Origin: Lepus europaeus
Lineage: Eukaryota > Chordata > Mammalia > Lagomorpha > Leporidae
Direction of reading: 5' to 3'
NCBI RefSeq assembly: GCF_033115175.1
Contig: NC_084839.1
Span: forward strand, 39,231,501 to 39,295,500
DNA length: 64,000 nucleotides
Shown here: piece by piece, positions 30,993 to 43,569 of the stretch
How the letters are laid out: the number at the start of each line of letters is the position of its first letter
Numbering within the stretch: position 1 is the stretch's first letter
Made by a program: the position numbers and the translations under genes
The notes under the pieces: model-generated
Database searches by the model: none
What the model saw: the letters and a program-made list of their open reading frames with translations, nothing else
What the model was told of the DNA's origin: nothing

Positions 30993-31310
30993 AGACATTC
31001 ACTTATTTAAAAGGCAGAGTTACAGAGAGAGAGAGAGAGAAAGAGATCCTCCATTGGCTGGTTCACTCCCCAGATGACTGAAATGGCTGGGGCTGGACCA
31101 GGCTGAAGCCAGGAGCCAGGAACTTCTTCCAGGTCTCCCATGTGGCTGCAGGGGCCCAAGCAGTTGGTCTGTCACCTGCTGCCTCCCAGGGTGTGCATCA
31201 GCAGGAAGCTGGAATCTGAGTGGAGTGGAGATGTGGACCCAGGCACTCTGCTATGGCATGCAGATGTCCCAGATGGTGACTTAACCACTGTGCTAAACTC
31301 CTGCCTCTTA
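30993..31310 (-). mobile_element. C-SINE, older subfamily
   Basis: 'attcacttatttaaaaggca', (GA)n, body, and the reversed head 'cttaaccactgtgctaaactcc'. Confidence 0.9.
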
Positions 31311-33429
31311 ACATTATTAGTCATATACGTTTTTTTAAAGTTATTTTTCTAACAACCTTCAAAATGATTATTAAAATTAAAAGACAAATATAACAAGTGA
31401 TGTACCTGATAAATTGTACGTAAGGCAAAAATTTAAGTAAAATATTTAAATAAATCTGAGTTTTTAATTTGTCTTGAAAGTTTCATGAACTCTTAAATAT
31501 TTGTACAAAAAACTGAGAATTGCAGCATTGTTCCATGTCTGTCCGGCTGCCAGTGTAAAGAATCAGTGTCACGCTTCACGCACGCCACATCTTGACGTAC
31601 ATACATGCAGATGGAGGAGAAGTATGAATTATTCATGCCGGAAAATACTCCTCAGCTACCATATGCAACCGTGGCAAATGCTGTGCTAATTTGTGAGTAC
31701 CCCTGGAACCCCAAATAGAAGGAAGCCAAGGCTTGCTCCACAGTGCGCTGCTGCTGGCGGTCTCACTGTTGGAGAGGAAGAATCCCATCACTCTCCGCCT
31801 GACCTCAGAGCGTCCTCCGAACGTCTCTCCTGCACCCGGAGTAGGAGCCATCGCAGACGTGGGCAGCCGCATCACCACAGGCTCTCAAGGCCCGCAGATG
31901 CAGCCTCTTTCGGAATCAAGGCCTCCACAGTGTCCACCACGAGGACGGATGGCTAGGGCGAGAGTGCGTGCTGCGCTGGAGCCGAGCGCGGCTGGCCTTT
32001 CAAGCGTGTGTCTGTGCGCATGCGTGCTTGTGCAGGTGCGTACAGCTGACCCTCCCAAGTGTAGGGCCGAGCAGCGGCCTCTCTTGCCTATGCTAAGAGC
32101 AGTGCTGTTTCCAGCCGCCCGGGGCAGAGGTCTCTTGTGTTTGTCTCCTGGGAAACTGGGATTCTGGCCCTTGGAAGACCATTCTCTGGCTCCGACTTGA
32201 CTGTTGGGTTTGAGGCACACAGTATCTCATAGTTTTTAGACTGATGTAATAGTTGGGACATTTTGGGCTGCAAGTGACAGAAGCCCATTTCACACAGGCT
32301 TGAGCAAAAATGGGAATAGTTGGCTCCCAGCACTGGCAAGTCCAAGGGCAGAGATCCAGGGCCGGGAGTTGTTTTTAGAGCCGGGGGCTGGGGAGCCCTG
32401 TGACTGACAGACGCTCCCCCGGCCCAGGACGCCTGGAGGGGGGAGCCACCAGATGACAGTGCGTCCTCCACCCCGGCCGTAGCTTCTCCTGGAGCTTGTG
32501 CTGGACACCGGGGCCAGACTCCTCAAGGGCTCAGGGCCCGGGCACTGGCTTCCCGAAGCTGCTGGCTGCCTGGGGCCGAGTCCTCCCCCACTGGTGTTGC
32601 AAGCGCCCTGGTGTGCGTGTGACAGCTCACGGGCAGAGGAGAGATGACTGACACACCCAGGCCCCCGAAGGCTGCGGCTTTCTGGGCACAGGTTCCCGCG
32701 TCCTCGAGTCCCCCAAGGACGGCTTCCCCCAGAATCTCGGGGTTGCACTTGTGCAATGTGGAAAGGCCTAGCGGTCAAAACCTGCCAGGCCACCGTAGGC
32801 CATGCCCTCGGAGCTCTGCTGGCCGGCCTGGGGTGGAGACCGGCGCTTCACACGCAGCTCGGCCCCTCCACGCTGACCTCCTCGTGGGTGCGGCTGGGCC
32901 GCCTCCTGCCCGTCCCCCTCAGCCCCAAGTCCCCAGCGCTTCCGATGCACACGCCCTTCGAGGCTGCTGGACAGACAGCAGGGCCGCTAAGGCGTGTTCC
33001 CGGCTGCCGCCCCGCCGCTGCCGCCCTGGCCCGGAGTCTACAGGCTGTGTGTGGGCCGCAGCGGGGGCCTGGCCGCCCCTGTGTGTGTGTGTGTGTGTGT
33101 GTTGGGGGGCTCTGCTGTGGGGCTCAGCCCCAGCTCGGTCCCTCCTCCCCGCCTTCTCTGTCTCCGCCTGCCTCTCCTTTCCCCCATGGCCCTCCTAGCT
33201 GTTTCCCGTTCTCTACTTTCTGTATTTTCTTCCCAGCCTACAAGGGGTCTGCACAATGAAAGGAAATGAAAGGGTTATTTTGGCATCAAAAAAATAAAAA
33301 AGGAAATTCGTGTATAACTTTTTTTCATTGTCCTCATTTTCCGTGAGTTTTTGAAGACCCTCCCATAAATGAGTTTGGTTAAGCAAACCATGGCATAGCA
33401 GACTGGACACCTAAAGTCTGATCCTATTT
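31311..33429. other. Unique sequence: AT-rich start, CpG-rich end
   Basis: 31311-31510 is AT-rich with no recognised repeat. 32228-32345 ('gggctgcaagtgacagaagcc') looks like an old interspersed repeat I cannot name. 32450-33060 is CpG-rich. 33080-33102 is a (TG)n run. No exon recognised. Confidence 0.4.
33080..33102 (+). repeat. (TG)n microsatellite
   Basis: About eleven perfect TG units in GC-rich DNA. Confidence 0.95.
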
Positions 33430-33786
33430 TTATTTTTTAAAGCCTTATTTATTTGATTGTTTTTCTATTTACCTAATTTTTCTATTTATTTGAAAGACAA
33501 ACACAGACAGAGGGAGAGAGACAAAGAGATCTTCCATCCACTGGTTCTTTCTCTAATGGCTACAACAGCCAGGTATGGGCCAGTCTGAAGTCAGGAGCCT
33601 GGAGCTCCATCCTGGTCTCCCACGTGGGTGACAAGGATTCAAATACTTGGGCCACCTTTTGCTGCCTTCCCAGGCGCATCAACAGGAAGCAGGATGGGAA
33701 GTGGAGTAGCCGGACCTGAACCAGCACTCTGATATAGATGTTGGTGTCGCCAGCTTAGCCTGCTGTGCTGCAATGCTGGCCCCGGG
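33430..33786 (-). mobile_element. C-SINE with an extended tail
   Basis: The reversed tail contains an extra T-rich stretch ('gtttttctatttacctaatt'). The body is complete to 'ctgcaatgctggccc'. Confidence 0.92.
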
Positions 33787-34224
33787 TCATGGTTCTGAGA
33801 GTGTTCATGGATGTGAAACCATCCTGTCCAGGGGTGAGAACAGCTCACGAGTGAGCAGAGGCAGCCTGAGCTGGACTTTCTAGCTACCTTGTGTCCCTGC
33901 TCCCGGAAAAAGACAACGGCAAATCACACAGCAGAGCCACACATACGACCCCTCGCCACATATACAGACCCACAGTGTTCCCCTTCCTTTCAACCCTGCC
34001 CTCTGGAGTCTAGGCCCAAGTCTCTGGGTCAGAGCCCTTTGAAGCTGCAAGGAATGGCCAGAGCAGGGAACGCATTTCAAAGGCTGACCCGTCCCCTTCC
34101 CCTCCCCACCAGGGAGCATCCGGAGGGCTTGGTCCCCAGCAAAGATGAAGGCAGAGTTGTTGGATCAAAGTCCAAACACATAATAAAGGCATCTGCCAGC
34201 CCCACCTAGGGACATGATGGTGTG
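33787..34224. other. Unique sequence, no gene recognised
   Basis: No repeat or exon recognised. Confidence 0.45.
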
Positions 34225-34385
34225 CATTTACTCACACACAAACACAGAGCAGTGAGCTGGCTGTCATAAACCATCTCTTATTACAAAGCCACAATCTTTC
34301 CCATCTGTGTTGAAGCTGCAGCCTCTGAAATAATGTCTGTAAAAATAAAGTTGCAAGTGAAAACATGGAATGCAATAAATTATGA
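34225..34385. other. AT-rich, repeat-free island
   Basis: About 160 bases, clearly more AT-rich than their surroundings, with AAATAATG, AAAATAAAG and AATAAATTATG words and no SINE or L1 landmark. The look is that of a conserved enhancer, but this is not shown. Confidence 0.3.
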
Positions 34386-35301
34386 CTGCATTGTGTTCTG
34401 CCCCGGGGGGACGCCCTGGCAGGGGAGCTCTCAGTGTTTCTATCTAGGGCCATGTTTGTGTGTCCTCATAACGCATTCCACTTGAGAATGGGAAGAAGAA
34501 AGGTTTATTGAGTAGTGCTCGGGTGCGTGGCTGTCTGTACCTCCTTGGTGTTTCCATTTCTCTCCCAAAGCTGACTTGTTCGGCTGCAGGATGAAAACCA
34601 AGGGAAGAGGCATGGCCAGGTCCTACCCCTGCCACCACCTTCCTCCTCGCAGGGCGACCCCCATATCCCACCGCCCCCATGGCCATGAGTCCGGACCCGA
34701 TCACGTCTACCTGCACGGGTTCACAATGCCTCTGCTTTCCCAGGCTCTGGGTAAGCATCTGGGAGGCAGAAGAATCTGAAACAGTAACATGACCCAAATC
34801 TCAAGGGGGCCACCGCCCATAGAGCAGCCACTGAGAACAGAGGAAGGCTGGCCAGCAGGTCCTGGCGAGCTCTCCCGGAGTTCAAAGGAGGGGGCACTGA
34901 GCCTCTGTGGAGGAAGTGGCTTTGGCTGAAGCCTGGTTGGAGGGGTTGGGCCTGTGGCTCCTTCTCAGAGGGGCACTAATGGAAGGGGAAATGGAGATTG
35001 CAACACATGGACGAGCCGGAATTCAGTTTTGCTGGAGCCCAGGGTGCAGGATGGGCAGTGAGGGATGTTGGGTTGCAGGTGGATGGGACTGGATCGAGGA
35101 CCTTGATGGATGGAAGAAAAAGCTGCAGTCTGAGGACCAGTCGAGGGTTACTGAGCTGGGGAAGACTGGAGGCGGCTTGGGAAACACTCGTTGCTGCGGG
35201 CTGCTGGGGCCTCTGAACACTTTCTCTCCGTATTCTCCTCCCTAACAGGACCCCCAGCTCCCCTCCCCTCCACCACTGGGTAATTCCAAAACTGAACAAG
35301 G
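34386..35301. other. Unique sequence, no gene recognised
   Basis: No repeat or exon recognised. Confidence 0.45.
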
Positions 35302-35593
35302 GCTGGCGATGTGGCTCAGCAGGTTAAGTCGCCCCCTGGACACTCACATCCCATATTGGAGCGCCTGGTTCGAGCCCCGGCTGCTCTGGGCTTGCAGTCA
35401 GCTCACTGTTCATGTGGTCCAAGTTGTTGGCTTCCTGCACCCATGTGGGAGACCTGGATGGAGCTTCTGCCTCCTGCCTTGGGCCGGGCCCTGTCCTGGA
35501 TGTTGTGGGCATCTGGGGAGTGAGCTAGCAGTTGCCTGGAAGATTCTCTCTCTCCTATGTCTGTCATTTGGCCTTTCAAATAAATAAAGAAAT
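35302..35593 (+). mobile_element. C-SINE, diverged, with microsatellite tail
   Basis: Head 'gggctggcgatgtggctcagc', B box 'ggttcgagccccgg', tail 'cctttcaaataaataaagaa' running straight into (TG)n(AG)n. Confidence 0.9.
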
Positions 35594-35596
35594 GTA

Positions 35597-35669
<73 letters not shown>
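35594..35669 (+). repeat. Compound (TG)n(AG)n microsatellite
   Basis: About nine TG units followed by about twenty-five AG units with two interruptions. It has grown from the end of the C-SINE tail. Confidence 0.97.
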
Positions 35670-35671
<2 letters not shown>

Positions 35672-38239
35672 CACAAATAAAATATCTGAGCAGAACTATA
35701 AAAAAAATCTTAAAACTTAACAAAAAATAAAAAACCGAGCATTTGAGTCTCAATTCTCAGGAGAGGAGGGGTGAGATAGGAGTGAAACACATCCAGCTGG
35801 GAGCTATTACTTGTCCATTGAGGCAAAGAAGGGCATCAGACCCTTCCTAGAGGGGGGACTCCTCTTGGGAAAGGGGGGAGAGTGAGGGTGCGCGGGGCTT
35901 GTTGGGCCGGCAGGTGCGCAGGACACACAGCAGCGAGTACACCTGTGCTCAGCTCACTCGGCCTGCCGCACCCTTCTTGCTGGGGTCAGCTCGCCCAGCT
36001 AGATGTGGTCTGAAGGGTGCGACTCACAGGACAGAACCCTAAGGCCTGGGCACCCCCCACAGCTGCCCGGGCTCCTTGTGCCTTGGATGGGCAGACGAAG
36101 CTGCTGCCGTTATCCCTGAGGCTAAGGGCAATGCTGCCCTCATCCCGCTGCAGCCGTGACTCCCGTGGGCACCACGGGGGCTACATAGAGGCAGCATTGC
36201 CACGCTCTTTTCAAAGTGCTTACTTGGCTTCCTCTAGTACCCCAGCCCCAGTGCAGTGACAGACCCTGCTGTCCCATCTCTGGGCCCGTGGAGGGAGGAG
36301 CCCAGAGCCCCTGTCCCTCTGGGCTTGGGCATCTTCCCTCTGACTCTGGCCCACGGAGCTTGGCTCTTTCCTTCCTCCCCATGGAACGGAGCATGCCAGT
36401 TCAAGGGGTTGGGAAATATGGAAGGAAAGGGGCTTGGGACCCTGGCCCGCCCCTTCTCCCTGCCCCGTCCTAGGCCAGGCCGGTGCTGGGGGAGGCTGTG
36501 TGTATGCGAAGGCAGAGGTTTCTATGACATCGCCACGCCCTGCCCTGCTCAGCGGATGCCAATCACTAGTATCTCTCCGAAGGAGAGCAGTTGACCCAGC
36601 CGCTCCCTCTGAGCGGAACCCGTCAGGAGGCTTCTTTGGAGTGTGCGTTTTCCCTCAAAAGAAGCAGCCAGCGCCTTCCTGGGCGTGTATCCCCTGTTTC
36701 TTCCGTGTGTCCTGAGGGCAAGGGGTAGGGGGTGGGACTGGATCTGGCTTTGCCTTCTCTTTGGCGGAGATCGATCAATTTGGGAAAGCCGGCTGTTGGC
36801 AGTGACCAGGAGGTTGGGGGAGGAGGAGGGCGAGGGTGAGAGTTCCTAGGGAGGACGCTGGCCTGCCAGGTGCCACCTGGGAAACTCTGGAGGGCATTTG
36901 ATTGTCCCCATTCTGTCTCCTTCAAGCAGTCCTGGTTGTGAAAAGCACGCTAAGTCTTGTGTGGGGTGCCCTAAGGAAGTGGGCAGCCTGAGAAGCCATC
37001 TCCTGCTGCACCACCAGGTTGAGGGAAAAAAAACAAGAAGTGCAGGGGAGGGAGGGGCATGGCCATGACTGGGGGTCAGCCAGGAGGCCTCTGGTCCTCA
37101 GCCCCGCCCACTGATGGTCACTCTGGGGCTGGCAGGAGGGTCAGAGGCCCCGGCCGACCCGGCCCACTGCGGGCACTCTCGCTGGTGGCCCTGATGGCAG
37201 GTGGTTTTGGGTTGCACCTGAGTGGCCCAACAACAGTAATGGTTGATGGGGACAGTGGGGTCCCAGCTGGGGGTCCGAGGGAGCTTGGTGCTCATTAGCA
37301 GGAGCCAGGGTCTTGTCACAGCTCAGACCGGAGCGTGCCACCTTGTCCCCATTTCCAGGGGGTGTGAAGTCACACTAAGCACTTTCTCAGCCTTGAGGTT
37401 CCTGAGAAGATTTCTGCCCGCCCCGTGAGTGATTTGTGTAAAGACAGAGAAACAGACAACAGGGCTTGGCCCACGTTTGTGTTTTATGGAGCTGAGCTGT
37501 TGTGATGGTGATTTTTTTCCGACATCGTAATCTGGAGATGGACAGGTCACCGGAAGCCACTTGTCCTACAGTTTCTTTATCCTGGCGACATTTGTGGCCA
37601 ACCCTTTTCTCTCTGTGACCCAAACGATTTTGACTTTGGGACCTCCCCCCGCCCTACCCTCCCGCTGGACTGTGTGCAGGGAGGAGGGCGTGAGGAGCAG
37701 GAGGGGTTCCGTCAATCCTGTACCCTGGTTGCCTACGAGACAAAGTGGCATTTGCAAAGTCAAGGTTAGCCCTTCTCACCTGATGGCCTCTTTCAAATCC
37801 CCAGGAACATGTGTGTCCTTGGTCCAGGCCCCCAGCACACCCTCCCATTCTCTGGCTCCCCTTGTCCCCCCCCCCCCCCCCCCCCCCAGCACCTGGGACC
37901 TTCTTGCCCCCACATCTCTGGCCCTGGCCTTCCCTCTGCAGACAGGAGTGCCCATCCCCTCTGTCTCGGAAGTCTGCGAGACAGCCTGGGCCTGGCAAGG
38001 GCTGGAGGCCCGGCCACGCCTTCCCTCGCCCATGGCCTCCGTGTGCAAGGGGTAGGTGGAAGCTTTGAGCCTGGGGAAAGGGAGGCAGGACCTTGTGGGT
38101 GCCTGTGCACCTTGGGAAAGAGCGCCCTCTGGAGCATAAAGAGAAAAGGGTTGACACCACACACTGCTCACAGCCCCCACCAGCCTCAGCTCTCACCTCC
38201 CCGAGCTTAACCAGCCCGGCTTCCCTTCTGTCCCTCTTT
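35670..38239. other. Unique GC-rich sequence, no gene recognised
   Basis: About 2.5 kb without C-SINEs, rare in this window. It holds a 22-base C run (37866-37887). A CTCF-like word on the minus strand (CTCCAGAGGGCGCT, about 38117-38131) departs from the consensus at two places. No splice-bounded frame recognised. Confidence 0.45.
37866..37887 (+). repeat. Poly(C) tract, 22 bases
   Basis: Uninterrupted C run in a purine-poor context. Confidence 0.97.
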
Positions 38240-38462
38240 AAATGTTTTTTTATTTGAAAGGAGGAGTTACAGAGAGAAAGAGGGGGACCCAGAGATCCTA
38301 TATCCACTGGTTCACTCCCCAAATGGCTGGGGCTGGGCCAAAGTCAGGAGCCAGGAGCTTCATCCTGGTCTCCCACGTAGGTGGCAGGGACTTGGGCCAT
38401 CCTCCGCTACTTTCCCAGGCCATAGCAGAGAGCTGGATCAGAAGTGGAGCAGCCAGGACTCT
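38240..38462 (-). mobile_element. C-SINE, 5'-truncated
   Basis: Reversed tail 'tgtttttttatttgaaagg' to 'gaagtggagcagccaggact', where it stops at the B box. The A-box half is missing. Confidence 0.9.
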
Positions 38463-38949
38463 TTTCTCCTGCTCTTTCTCCAGGAAAGGACACAGAGCCC
38501 AGGGCACGTGGAGGCCTCCGGGCCTGGGCCCTGGGCAGCACGGGGCAGAAGCAGCCGCCATGGCGGTGAGCATCCCTTTTCTGAGGTCGGTAGCAGGACT
38601 CAACGTGTGGCAGGGACTGTCAAGCAAGGCTTCCCGGGGTTCTGGCTGGTGCAAGAGGAGGCGCGTGGTCCCTCTGGCAGACGGAAGGAGCCCTAGAAAG
38701 TCATCAGGTTTGGGGACGATCCTGAAGTCTCCTGGGAGGGGAGGGTAGCTTTTGGCCTGCAAACTGGCATTGTGCGCGTGACCTCAGCTCCTCCCCAGTG
38801 TGCAGCCTCCCGGTGGAAGGGGCTGCAGGGCCCCAGAATGTCCCCAGAAGGAACCTGCCTGGGCTCGGCCTGGTTCCCCAAGGCCAGTGTGGCAGTGAGT
38901 GCAGGCTCACACTGGCCCCAGGTCCCTGGGCTTCTGGCGTCATCAAGTG
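38463..38949. other. Unique GC-rich sequence, no gene recognised
   Basis: No repeat or exon recognised. Confidence 0.45.
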
Positions 38950-39052
38950 GCATGGAAACAGCTCGGAGTCCTGGCTCTGCACCCTATGAGCACGTGACCT
39001 TGGGCAGCGATGTCACCCAGGGCACCCATCCCTTCATCTGTAGAAGGGTCTG
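38950..39052 (+). mobile_element. MIR element
   Basis: 'gctcggagtcctggctctgc', 'agcacgtgaccttgggcagc' and 'cccttcatctgtagaagggt' follow the MIR core and 3' part in order. Confidence 0.75.
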
Positions 39053-39129
39053 GCTGGTTGATGGCTAGTCTGAATCCAATTGTCCGACAGTGACCCTGCT
39101 GCCTGCTGCCACCATAGCGCAATTACTTG

Positions 39130-39255
39130 GTTGGATACGTCTTGCAGAGAAAGGACTGGGCCTGTTGCTTTACCACTGAACCCCCAGGGCCCAGCAAGGC
39201 ACCAGCACATGCTGGATGCTTCCTGTATGTTGATTGAATGAATGAACAAGACCAG
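39130..39255 (+). mobile_element. L2/MIR-like 3' end
   Basis: 'ccagcacatgctggatgctt' then 'gttgattgaatgaatgaaca' resembles the common 3' end shared by L2 and MIR-type elements. Confidence 0.5.
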
Positions 39256-39540
39256 AACCCTGACAGCCACATGTGCAGAGGACAAGGCAAGCAGGAGACC
39301 TGACCAGGCGCCTGGGCCAAGGGAACACAGTGCGGTGGCTTCATTCCTGCCCTGGTGACTACTGGGAGTGAGGGCTCTACAGGCCAAGGGTCACTCAGGC
39401 TGTGAGGATGGAGCTGGTCTCTCAGACCAGCATCCACAGCTTGGCTGGAGGACACAGCTTGGGGGGGGGGGAAGGGCTGGATTCCCTCCCCAGAACTGCT
39501 CCACAGTGGTCTTACATGTTTAAATTAAAAAAATGCAAAC

Positions 39541-39855
39541 CCAGAGGGGGCATTGTTGCACCATGGCTAAGCCATCGGCTACAGCCCCTATTGGACAAGT
39601 GCCTGGTTTCAGTCCCGGCTCCTCTTCGGAATCGGGCTTCTTGCTAATGTGCAGCCTGGGGAGTAGCAAGCTGATGGCCAAGCACTTGGAGCCCCACCAC
39701 CCACGTGGGAGATCAGCATGGAGTTCTTGGCTCCTGACTTCAGCTTTGGCTGTTGCAGGCCACTGATTCACTTATGAATCAGTGAATGGAAGATCCCTCT
39801 CTGTTTATCTCTGTAAATGTGCCTTTCAAATAAAATGAAAGTAAATAAATAAAAA
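39541..39855 (+). mobile_element. C-SINE, older and diverged
   Basis: 'gggggcattgttgcaccatgg' head, 'gtttcagtcccggctcctct', 'gagatcagcatggagttctt', and the tail 'cctttcaaataaaatgaaag'. Confidence 0.85.
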
Positions 39856-40013
39856 TGTAAAACACAAGCCTTTGGGATTTATGGGAAGACCCCAGGCTGT
39901 GACCAGGCCAGGCTGGTGTGTTGGACAACGAGACTTCAGCTGGGTCCCGTATCCAGGGCCTGGCTCTGCTACAGAAGGCAGCAAAGGAGGACCCAGGCCA
40001 GACTCCCACTTCT

Positions 40014-40067
40014 TTTTTTTTTTAAGATTTATTTTATTTATTTGAAAGACAGAGTTACAGAGAGAGG

Positions 40068-40102
<35 letters not shown>

Positions 40103-40375
40103 TGAGAGAGGTCTTCAATCCACTGGTTCACTCTCCAAATGGCCTCATTAGCCAGAGCTACACTGATCTGAAGGCAGGAGCCAGGAACCTTCTCTGGGTC
40201 TCCCACGCAGGTGCAGGGGCCCAAGGACTTGGGCCATCTTCTACTGCTTTCCCAGGCATATTAGCAAGGAGCCCGATCAGAAGTGGAGCAGCCAGGACTT
40301 GAACTGGCACTCGTATGGGATGTTGGTGCTGCAGCCAGGGCTTGAACCTGCTGTGTCACAGTGCCGGCCCCAGAA
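40014..40375 (-). mobile_element. C-SINE with 10-bp target duplication
   Basis: Reversed tail, a long (GA)n stretch, full body and the reversed head 'gtgtcacagtgccggcccc'. TCCCACTTCT flanks it at 40004-40013 and 40376-40385. Confidence 0.96.
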
Positions 40376-40385
40376 TCCCACTTCT

Positions 40386-41831
40386 GAGAGGAGCTGGAGC
40401 AGAAGCCAGGAAGGGCCATGCCCTAGGCTACCCCGGCGACTTCGGGGGGTGCAGGTGCAGCTGTGGCCCTGGCTTCGGTACTGAACCAGCACAGCCTCTC
40501 AGGAGCCCCTGGTTTACTGGGGGCGGGGGAGTCCAGGGCACACGGGTCAGAGGGGGATGCTCGGGGAGAGAGGTTCTTGCGCTGGGAGATGACCGAGCTC
40601 TGGCCCCCAGCCGGGAAGCCCAGGGGCTGCTTCCTCACTGCTGCCTTGAGCTCAGTGGGTGCTTTCCAGTTGCCTCTTTTCACCCCCCATAGATGTGGGT
40701 GGGGCAGCCACAGGTCTCCCCTGAGGGCCTCTCCCCGACCCATCCCGCAGTGCTGTAGGAATGGGGCTACAGGGCCCCTGCCGCCCCATGTGTTTCCTTT
40801 GCCTTCCTAGAGTCACGGAGCCATGGGAAAGCCGCGCCCCCGCCCTGCCCCGGGACTTGGCATCCAGGGGTGTGAGGTTGGAACATTTTCTCCGTCCTCC
40901 AACCCCTTCAGGTCTCATTCTCCTGATGGCATGGGGGTCATAAGTAAGTCAGATGCATCGAACCGAACCAGAAAAGACAAAACCAAACTGCAAGAGAAAG
41001 CAAGGAGATGTGCAGAAATCCTCCCACAAACGAACTTAATGAAGGCCCATGGAGCCACGCGTGAGTGTCAGAAGTAAAACAACCCATCTAGTCGGGGTGC
41101 CCCTTGCAGCGCACCCCAAGGCAGCCCCCGCCAAGCGAGGAGAACCGTCCTGGCTTTGGCATTGCTCGTCTTTGCTTTTACTACGTAGGCCAGTTTGTTT
41201 CAAGTATCTCCAGGGGAGGTGGCCTGCTGTGAAATTCTGTGACAATAGAATCATTTTCATGTGGCTTCTTCTGCAGACAGCTTGTTTCTGTTCTCCAGGA
41301 CCTTGAGACCCCTGCCTCCTGGCCCATGTAACTCTGGCTCATGTATGTTTGGCGCTGCATGGAATCCCATGGCACGCGTGTGTCAGATCTCCCGCGAGGG
41401 CTCTGTGCGGTCCCCTGGGGCAGCAGCGGCAGCAGCGGCAGCAGGCCCACCAGAGAGAACGGCTCCGGTCCCTGGGCGTGTTCCCTCTCTCGAGAGACGG
41501 CTCCAGCTGCTCTGATGCTCCCGCCTCCATCTCCCCATCCTGCTTGGGATGCCAGAGTCCTGCCCTCCCTCCCAGAACCATTGCCTCACCGAGGAGGAAT
41601 TCAAGGGGATTTCAGGCAACCTTGTGTTTCCCATAAATCAGCGCTCAAAGTGAACCGGCTGCGGCCAGCAGGATGCAGGCAGGCAGGCGAACCTGGCCTG
41701 CACAGCAGGGTTTGCAGGCTCCGAATGGACTCAGAGCAGCACAGCGGGGACACTGCTCAGCTGCAGGCCTGGCCCGGCCCCTGCGCTGACCCTGGCTCAA
41801 GAACCCTTGCCCTTGCTTCCCCTGGTGGCCT
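40386..41831. other. Unique GC-rich sequence, no gene recognised
   Basis: Contains a short CAGCGG-type triplet repeat at 41421-41443. No exon recognised. Confidence 0.45.
41421..41443 (+). repeat. (CAGCGG)n / CAG short repeat
   Basis: CAG-CAG-CGG-CAG-CAG-CGG-CAG-CAG. It gives an Ala or Ser/Gln run in the overlapping frames, which is why those frames look open. Confidence 0.9.
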
Positions 41832-41845
41832 CTGGAGTGAGTTCT

Positions 41846-42182
41846 TTTTTTTTTCTTTTTTTTTTTTAAGATTTATTTATTTGTTTGAAAGTCAGCGTTA
41901 CACAGGGAGAGGAGAGGCAGAGAGAGAGGTCTTCATTCTATGGTTCACTCCCCAATTGGCTGCAATGGCTGGAGCTGTGCCAATCTGAAGCTAAGAGGAG
42001 CTTCTTCTGGGTCTCCCACGTGGGTGCAGGGGCCCAAACACTTGGGCCATCTTCTACTGCTTTCCCAGGCCACAGCAGAGAGCTGGATTGGAAATGGAGC
42101 AGCCGGGTCTTGAACCAGTGGCCATATGGAATGCTGGCACTTCAGGCCAGGGTGTTAACCCACTGCACCACAGCACCGGCCC
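41846..42182 (-). mobile_element. C-SINE with 14-bp target duplication
   Basis: Reversed A tail interrupted once by C, full body, reversed head 'ccacagcaccggcccc'. CTGGAGTGAGTTCT flanks it at 41832-41845 and 42183-42196. Little-diverged, so probably recent. Confidence 0.97.
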
Positions 42183-42196
42183 CTGGAGTGAGTTCT

Positions 42197-43272
42197 ACCA
42201 TATGGGCACAAGGCAGGACTTGTGCCAGCTCTGAGGGACCAGTGAGGGCAGCCTGAGCCGAGGGGCTTGCCTTGTAGATCCCTGGGAAGGAGGGGTGGGG
42301 AGCACCGTGCTCCTGCAGCCCTGGCCTGGGGACTCCCGGGAACACCCTGGCTTGCTGAGGGTCCCCTCAGCTCTGCGTCCCCAGACCGCACCAGGCTCGG
42401 CATGCCTGAACTGCTCCTCTCGGCCCACCTCCTTCGTGGCAACTTTGCTTGGTGTAGGGTGGACGATGGCGAAGTGTCCCCTAGAGGGTCCTGGGGCAGC
42501 TGTCAGGGGACTGTGGCCGGCAGTGGATAATGTGGCCTGACACTGTCAGAGCTGGCGAAAGTGCTGGGCGAGGCTCTGTCCGCCTGCACAGTCGGGGCCG
42601 TGTGAGGGTCCCTGTCCCCAGCGCTTTGTTCTTGAGGGTGGCCATGGTCCTCCCTGGGATGGGAGTGTGGGACTGGTACAGGAACTAGAAAAAGGCTTGC
42701 ATTGGAGCTGGGGGCCACCCCCGAGAGCACAAATGCATTTCCTCACGCTGCTGGGGGTTGTGAGTCCAAGGTCAAAGCTCATGCGGATTCCTCTCAGGCC
42801 TCTCCATGGCGGGCAGCTGGCTGCCCTGCTGTTGGCCCTCTGTGCCCGAGCTCCGTGCTGTCTCCGCAGGTCCTGCTCTTCTCTCCTCTGAAGACACGGG
42901 ACAGACTGGAAGGAGGCCCACCCGGACAACCCCTTGTAAATGCAACGACCTCGCCGATGGCCCCATCTCCAGGTACAGCTACACACTAAGGGGCCTGGGG
43001 CTAGCTCTTCAACACAGGCATCTGGGGGAGACGTGGTTCAGCCGGTAGCGGGGGTGATGGAGGCCGGATGCAGGGCCTCCAGGGGAGTGCCCGGGGACCG
43101 TAGCTGGGCGCTGCTGTTCGTATCATGGGTGCTTTCATTGCTGGGGGCTCTTCATATGTTTAGAGGTGGCAATTTGCCCATTTCCTACAGTAGATACAAC
43201 TGATATACTTATTCAGACACTATTCCATTATAGAAATAAGGTATCTCGAAAAAGCATTTCTTTTCCTATACA
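42197..43272. other. Unique GC-rich sequence, no gene recognised
   Basis: No repeat or exon recognised. Confidence 0.45.
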
Positions 43273-43569
43273 AGGTACCATGGGGTTGGCGCTGTGGCAT
43301 AACGGGTAAAGATGCCACCTGTGATGCCAGCATCGCATATGGGTGCTGGGTGGAGACCTGGATGCTCCACTTCCCAATCCAGCCCCCTGCTAATGTGCCT
43401 GGGAAAGCAGCAGGAGATGGCCCAATGCTTGGGCCACTGTGCCCACACAAAGACCTGGAAGAAGCTCCTGGTTCCTGGCTTCGGCCTGGTCCAGCCCCAG
43501 TCATTGCAGCCATTTGGGGAAGGAACCAGCAGATGGAAGATCTCTGTCTCTCCCTTTCTCTGTGTAACC
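43273..43569 (+). mobile_element. C-SINE lacking its tail
   Basis: Head 'tggggttggcgctgtggcata' to 'tctctccctttctctgtgtaac'. It stops before the A-rich tail, so there was a later deletion or an unusual insertion. Confidence 0.92.

Noticed and set aside
32449-32465. CTCF-like word CCACCAGATGACAGTG
   Set aside because: The key GGC triplet reads GAC, which usually abolishes binding.
35594-35669. Tandem short units resembling a repeat array such as CRISPR
   Set aside because: It is a plain dinucleotide microsatellite. There is no repeat-spacer structure anywhere in the window, and the organism is a mammal.
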